A stretch of 64,000 nt of DNA from NCBI GenBank assembly GCA_025345505.1, contig JANVCC010000146.1:4535690-4599689 (forward strand), in the 5' to 3' direction. Position 1 is the first letter of the stretch. Each line of letters starts with the position of its first letter. Shown here in pieces: positions 58,924 through 64,000 of this stretch. Origin of the DNA: Todiramphus chloris collaris. Lineage: Eukaryota > Chordata > Aves > Coraciiformes > Alcedinidae. Made by a program: the position numbers and the translations under genes. The notes under the pieces were generated by a model. That model was not told the DNA's origin. It made no database searches and worked only from the letters and a program-made list of their open reading frames with translations.

Positions 58924-61900
58924 TTAAGAATAGGATGGTCTTGGTTCAGAGGCTGTGATGAAGGGCTCATGGCCCAAACCTGACTGCTCACAGTAGCATA
59001 GGTAGGGACAGGAATTAGCATCAGTCCATTTATGTTGTGAATACTTTCCATTAATGCCTAAAACACACCCCACCCAAACCCAGTGATATGAGAACCTCTG
59101 TTCATTGAAAGTCTCCTGGCCATTCCCAGCTGCACACAGGAGCTGAAAATGCAGACTGAGACCACCCACCCTCCAGCCTCCAAACTGAAACATGCAAACA
59201 ATGCTCAGATTGTATTACACGTAGCATTACAACACTGGGCTTGCGTTTCCACACGACTGACTCCTGTAGCTTGGCATGAACGAACAGTGCCTTTTCTGCT
59301 TAGGTTTTGGAATAGGGATGCAGAGCTGACTTCTTCCAAGATGGGAAGCTTGCCACTAATTCAGTTTTCACCTACAGCTTCCATTCACATAGTGCATTCC
59401 ACGCGTGACTGTCCTCAAGCTGAAGATCTCCACCTGGTGCAAAAAGCTCAAAGTATAATCACATAAAGGAACTTAGTTTATGCTAAACAGCCTGTTCCAG
59501 ATAAACTTTTGCAGCCAAATCGACCCAATGCTGTTGATCCCAGTTCTCCACTTAACTGTGCAATATTAGACACAGTTTAAAGCTGAGAAGCCAAAATAAT
59601 CCCAAAATTAAAAACCACTTTCCCCATATTCCACTCAGCAGCTGTCACAGAGGAAATGCAAGTGGAATGATTAATTCTTCCAGCCACTTTTCTGATGCAA
59701 GAGCACCAGCCTTTCAGATTTGGGCTTTATTACTCTGTTCTGCCTTCCCAGGCCAATTTTAAGAGTCAAATTTTGACAAATTTCATACCGTGAGGCTTTT
59801 AAACAGTCAGATATTGCTTTATTATTTAGAACATCATTTTTCGGTTTTGATTCCAGCTGTATGTAGCACTGAAGTTTGCATTAATGCACTACATTATATC
59901 ATCCTTATCAGACAAGTTTCCTAGGTACAGCTGATTCTCCTTTTTGATTTTCTACAAGAGCTATTAAAAATGCTGACCAAAGAATATAGATTTTCATTAA
60001 TATTTCCTCTTCTTTTGATCTGTTCCTTTGATTTACCTGACTCTACGATCCAAATAATCAGAGGAGTTCCTGTCTTTCATGCAACAAATGTAATGCCAAA
60101 ACTTAATCAAACCAAGGTTTTTATGAAGGGGGGTGGGGGGGAGAGGGGAAGGCAGTACATTTAAAGAGCTATTCTTCACCCTGTCTTACCAGATGACTGA
60201 GAAAAGCAGGCCTCAAGAAGAGGTACCAGCTAAGTATCCAACATCAGTAGTGTCTTCACAAGACAGTCTCTATAGGCATGAAATACCTTTCTACAAACAG
60301 CAAAGCTGCTGAGGATAAGCAACTTGAGATTTAAAGGGAGATAGCCTTTTTCTTCAGGCAGTGGCAAACAAGGTATTGCTCTGGGTTTCTCTTCACGCTG
60401 TCTCATTTCAGCTCAGTTTTCTCTGCCAGGTTAAGTAGCTGATATGCTCTCAGGACAGCTAGTTGACTGTACACTTGTTTTTCAACTCTGCTTTGGCATA
60501 AGGTTGCTGTTCTTACTCCTTTTGGTATTGTTTCTGCACAGGAAGGCAGGAAAATATGTTTCCAGGTTCCTAACATATGTTTGTTTTCCCTTATTGTTGT
60601 TCTCTCTGTTTACACAGTGGTTGTTTTTCTTCATCTTTGATGATGAAATTTAAACACTAATAGAAAGAGAGAGATTTCAGGGAGTGGAAAATACAAAGGC
60701 AGACAGAGTAATGAAGAAAAAACAGACTTCATTTTCGGTGCTGTTTTCCTGACCCCAAGATGACCAAACAAGTCATAAGTGTAAGACATGCACTTCTGGA
60801 ACCAGACCAAACACCTCTTGTTTTTATACTATTTTTACATTAGTGAATGAGGGAACAGATGTGGTTCAGAGGAGTCAAGCCACCCTGGAACACGTTGCAA
60901 TCACTCCAGTGTCATTAAATCACCATCAGAACAGCTTTGTTCAGGAATCATTCAGTTGGTTTCATGTGATTGCTGTTTGAGCCCACTTCTAACCTGCACT
61001 CCAAACATCTGGATACCCGGAGAAGAATCAGAGACTTGGTAATTCACCACGCTCTGTCTCAGAAGCAGAGCTACTAGTGGGGGCCCTTGAAGAAAATAAT
61101 ACCTGCAGGGTGGTGAAAGCAGCTATTTGCAAGGGGCAGGCAGATTTATCTGTGCATGAAAATAGACATTTGTAGGTATATTTCTGTGCCTGCATATGCC
61201 CAGTCGTCCTTCCACATTTCCAGTATTTACCTGTGACACTGTAATTTGTATATGCAAACACTGGGGGATATTTGTATAAGCCAAGGTAGAAGGTATGCTG
61301 ACTAACACAGAAGTTTGGGTGATGTATAGAAACAAATAAAGGAAATCAGCAGGTTCGCAAAAAAGGGCCAGAAGGACTTCCAGACAGACAGAAAAATGAA
61401 CAAACCATCTCTTGATAACCTGGAAGAAATCTCTCCCTCCTTTAAGTAAAGACATTCAGATGCACAAAAAATATATAAATCTGAAGGTTCTTAATCCTCA
61501 TAAATGGTTGCCACATCACCCCTTTCAGTGAAAGGCTTGAAGCCGCATCCTTCAAGCAAATGCACTTATTTTCTTCATAGAAAAGGACTCCAGACCTTTC
61601 CTGGACCAGTTTCCCCTCAAGCAGATGAAAGCTGGTGTCATTTATCATCTCCCCTTGCCCGTCTCGCAGAGCTGCTTGCTGCCTCAGTTACGTTAGAACT
61701 ACACCTGGGATTCTCCTTATAGGACAAGCATACCACAACAGAGTCATCATTTCACTCAGCATCCTCCATATCCCTTGCTCCTACAAAGGATGATCTCATC
61801 TCAGACCAATTCCAACTGGTTTGCACAGTGATATAATTCCCATACCTAACACCATATGGTCAGAACCAGGTTTGAAGAGGAATAACGTGAAGCCTAAAAC

Positions 61901-62399
61901 CACAGAAGGGGACTCACATGACTGGATGACTTCACAGTAACCCATACTGGTTTGGGACCTTCCCCCAGCTCTTATTTTTGCCGTATTTAACGCGGCTTTA
62001 CGTCTAAAAACAGAAGCAGCTTTTCATCTCCCATTAAAACTAAGCAAGAATGAGCCCACAGGATATTGTGAAGATGTCCAGAAACATCCCTGAACTGTCA
62101 GTAAAATTCTAGGAATCAATGGCCAGCTCAGGAAGGCACAGATGGAAGCATAAAGGAAAAATACTCCTCTGAGCATACCATTATTGTTAAATATCACCAT
62201 TCCAAATGTAAGAGATAAATTTTCAAGTGTTACAGCAGGTCTCAGAACCCTATTAATAGAAATTAGAGAGAAGTCTAATAGAAAAAGACAGAGAGGAAGC
62301 CATTCTCTCCACTGCTCCCTGGGGAAGGTGAGAAGAGACTGAAAGATGACACTTTATCTCTTCTAATTCCCACGGGACCCATAATCACAGCATTCATTC
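58924..62399. other. Non-genic or intronic stretch
   Basis: No confident exon. The sequence would be intronic if the fragment at 58.8 kb is a terminal exon. A G-rich run (60127-60150) is present. A minus-strand frame at about 61442-61690 reads in a somewhat protein-like way but has no splice sites in the right phase. Confidence 0.5.
60127..60150 (+). repeat. G-rich purine run
   Basis: G runs of six, eight and four are separated by T and AGA. A quadruplex is possible if the long run splits, but this is weaker than the two canonical motifs at 23134 and 45215. Confidence 0.7.
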
Positions 62400-62570
62400 A
62401 GCAAATAATAATAATAAATATGGTCTGAAGTGACTCCAGCTATTTCAGCTTTAATAAATGGCTTGAAATAGGGGCAAATTCAGATACAGAGAGCATCTTT
62501 TCAATAAAATCTGATAGGGTTATTAATAACATTAATGGAGTACCACACTGTCTCCATTTTGTTAATAGTT
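62400..62570. promoter_or_regulatory. Candidate regulatory block with (AAT)n edge
   Basis: Begins with a short (AAT)n run (62404-62420), then CAGCTTTAATAAATGGC, TTTTCAATAAAATCTG, GGGTTATTAATAACATTAATG. The last contains a palindromic TTATTAATAA and two TTAAT cores. Homeodomain-like word density is high, but the neighbouring microsatellite means simple AT composition may explain it. Confidence 0.25.
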
Positions 62571-64000
62571 GTCTTATTCTCCCCCAGTCTGTTCCCCACT
62601 CCTGTGCACAGACACAGAGAAACACACAGGCTTTTCCCTCCAGTGATGACAAATTCAGACTGTCAGCTTTCTGCTGGCAATGCATCCCAAGAATTAGTCA
62701 AATTTGACATGATTTTATTGTTTTATGGGAACTGCCAACAGGGATTTTTCTGCCTGAAGTACATTTATATCCCAGTTCAAATCGGATCCTGGCTTAGTTC
62801 AGGACACAAAGAGGATAAGCCAGGAAACCTGCAGCTCCTCAAGGACAAAAAAAGTTATGACTGTGATGGGATGCTTAGAGCCTAACTCCAGGGAATTGTG
62901 CCTTTGTTTCAACTTGTCCCTTACCCCCAGGACAGCTTTACCTTCCAGTTTATGGTTCCCCTATCAGGGAGCCAATCCCAGTGTACAACCAGAATATTTG
63001 AGCTGTTGGTCCCAAACCAGACTTGCAAACACAACTGAAGTCCTCACACACAGTTTTAGAAGAGCTAAAATTCTGCAGAAGAACAAGTGCAAGCAGGTAC
63101 ATACACCTCATCTGTCCAGTGTTATTCCAAAGTGAGTCTGGAGAGGCTGTTTGGGAGGGTTCCCCCCCCTCCCCCCTTTTTTTTGGGTTTTTTTTTTTTT
63201 TTTAAGAAATTGTGACCTCATTCCCACTGTACTCCATGGAAAAACAACTATGGGCTCCAGTTGTACAGGACCAAATCTTAACTGAGGACTCCTGATAATT
63301 TAGAATTCACCCTCATTTATCCCATTTCCCATCGGCCTTTAGCAGCATTTTCCAAATGTCACATTTTTACAGACTTAATGAGATTTTAAAAAAAAAAAAC
63401 AAAAAAAACCATGCTCTTTTCCCTTTGCATTTCATGCTTTCAGCTGCGACTTCCATAAAATGATTTTGGTTAGCAAACAAGATGGCTATATGATTAAAGA
63501 AAAAAATGCATCTCATTTTCCTAAGCCACATATATAGATGCAGGGAAGAAGCAGTGAGAGCCAAAGTGTTTTACATCACAGTACTTCCCTTGCAGGGAGA
63601 CAAAAAAAGAAAAGAAATAGAATTACAGAGTTGCAGAGAAATGAAATGTTTGAACAGAAAATAATTTCCCTAACTTGTAGCCTGCAGGCATAACCTGTCA
63701 TAACTCTGCATGAATTGAACAGTCAGGGAGTTCAAGTTTTCTGCAGCTTGCCATAAACTAATATGCTCCGTCATATCATCCTCAGGAGACAAGGATTTGA
63801 AGGAGCCACTGTATTTAGAACAAAAGTAATTCTGTGGTTTAATAGAATTAGGGGGAACCATCAGAAGCCCAACACAAGCCAGTGCAGACAGAGACTAGAT
63901 GGAAGGTGACCAAAAAAAAAATGAAATCACTAGAAAAATAAAATTAAATAATAATTTAAAAAATCCTAATCCCTATACCACACCAAAGACACAGGAGGTT
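62571..64000. other. Non-genic or intronic stretch at the right edge
   Basis: No confident gene. It contains a C/T homopolymer block (63161-63203), poly(A) at 63389-63408 and one weak minus-strand exon-like segment (63695-63808) discussed under findings. Sequence continues beyond the window. Confidence 0.5.
63161..63203. repeat. C-run and T-run block
   Basis: Eight C, T, six C, then T runs broken by GGG. Low-complexity homopyrimidine DNA on the plus strand, liable to length error. Confidence 0.85.

Noticed and set aside
61442..61693. Minus-strand frame with somewhat protein-like content
   Set aside because: No acceptor or donor in a fitting phase, a stop directly upstream, and no recognised domain. 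Much weaker than the fragment at 58.8 kb.
1..64000. tRNA, rRNA, known microRNA, CRISPR array, bacterial operon or viral genome
   Set aside because: None of their signatures was seen: no cloverleaf with A/B boxes, no rRNA core words, no familiar microRNA seed hairpins, no regularly spaced repeats, no dense gene packing.

Overview
The window reads as nuclear DNA of a bird, most likely a passerine or close relative. The evidence is two families of interspersed repeat. CR1 LINE 3' ends carry the avian 'TTGGAAGGGACC'-type motif and octamer-like ends (TTCTATGA / TTCTGTGA). There is also an 800-bp solo LTR with TGTCCTGGTTT-type termini and a 5-bp target duplication. Recognisable transposable elements cover only about 1.6 kb of 64 kb, and there are no operons, rRNAs, tRNAs, CRISPR arrays or bacterial-style genes. 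By eye the sequence is AT-rich and CpG-poor, with a few short CpG-retaining patches.

The window is almost entirely non-coding: a gene desert or very large intron(s). None of the long open frames looks like a real protein. The one coding-like segment I would defend is a short minus-strand piece at about 58.79-58.92 kb. It encodes a charged, helix-like C-terminal tail ending in a stop codon, so it is either a terminal exon or a fragment of a retrocopy. I do not recognise the protein. If it is a terminal exon, the window holds the 3' end of a minus-strand gene whose body lies to the right, and the roughly 57 kb to the left is its downstream flank.

Layout. 0-4.4 kb: unique non-coding DNA. 4.4-4.6 kb: CR1. 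4.6-23.8 kb: unique sequence with small tandem repeats and a CpG/TAAT-rich patch at 12.4-12.6 kb. 22.2-26.6 kb: several candidate regulatory blocks around a short CR1 tail. 26.9-27.7 kb: solo LTR. 27.7-40 kb: mostly featureless, with a CR1 at 30.7 kb, an A/C-only tract at 34.9 kb and two very old sauropsid repeat relics. 40.8-46.6 kb: candidate regulatory blocks, a 100-N assembly gap and two CTCF-like motifs. 49.0-49.3 kb: the longest CR1. 52.7-57.5 kb: the densest group of candidate regulatory blocks. 58.8 kb: the coding-like fragment. 59-64 kb: non-coding, with one more weak exon-like piece.

The candidate regulatory blocks were picked by eye: they lack repeats, have clustered TAAT/ATTA, octamer or MEF2-like words, and keep CpGs next to AT-rich cores. 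No alignment was possible, so conservation is inferred and not shown. Taken together they would fit a distal regulatory landscape of a developmental gene lying outside the window.
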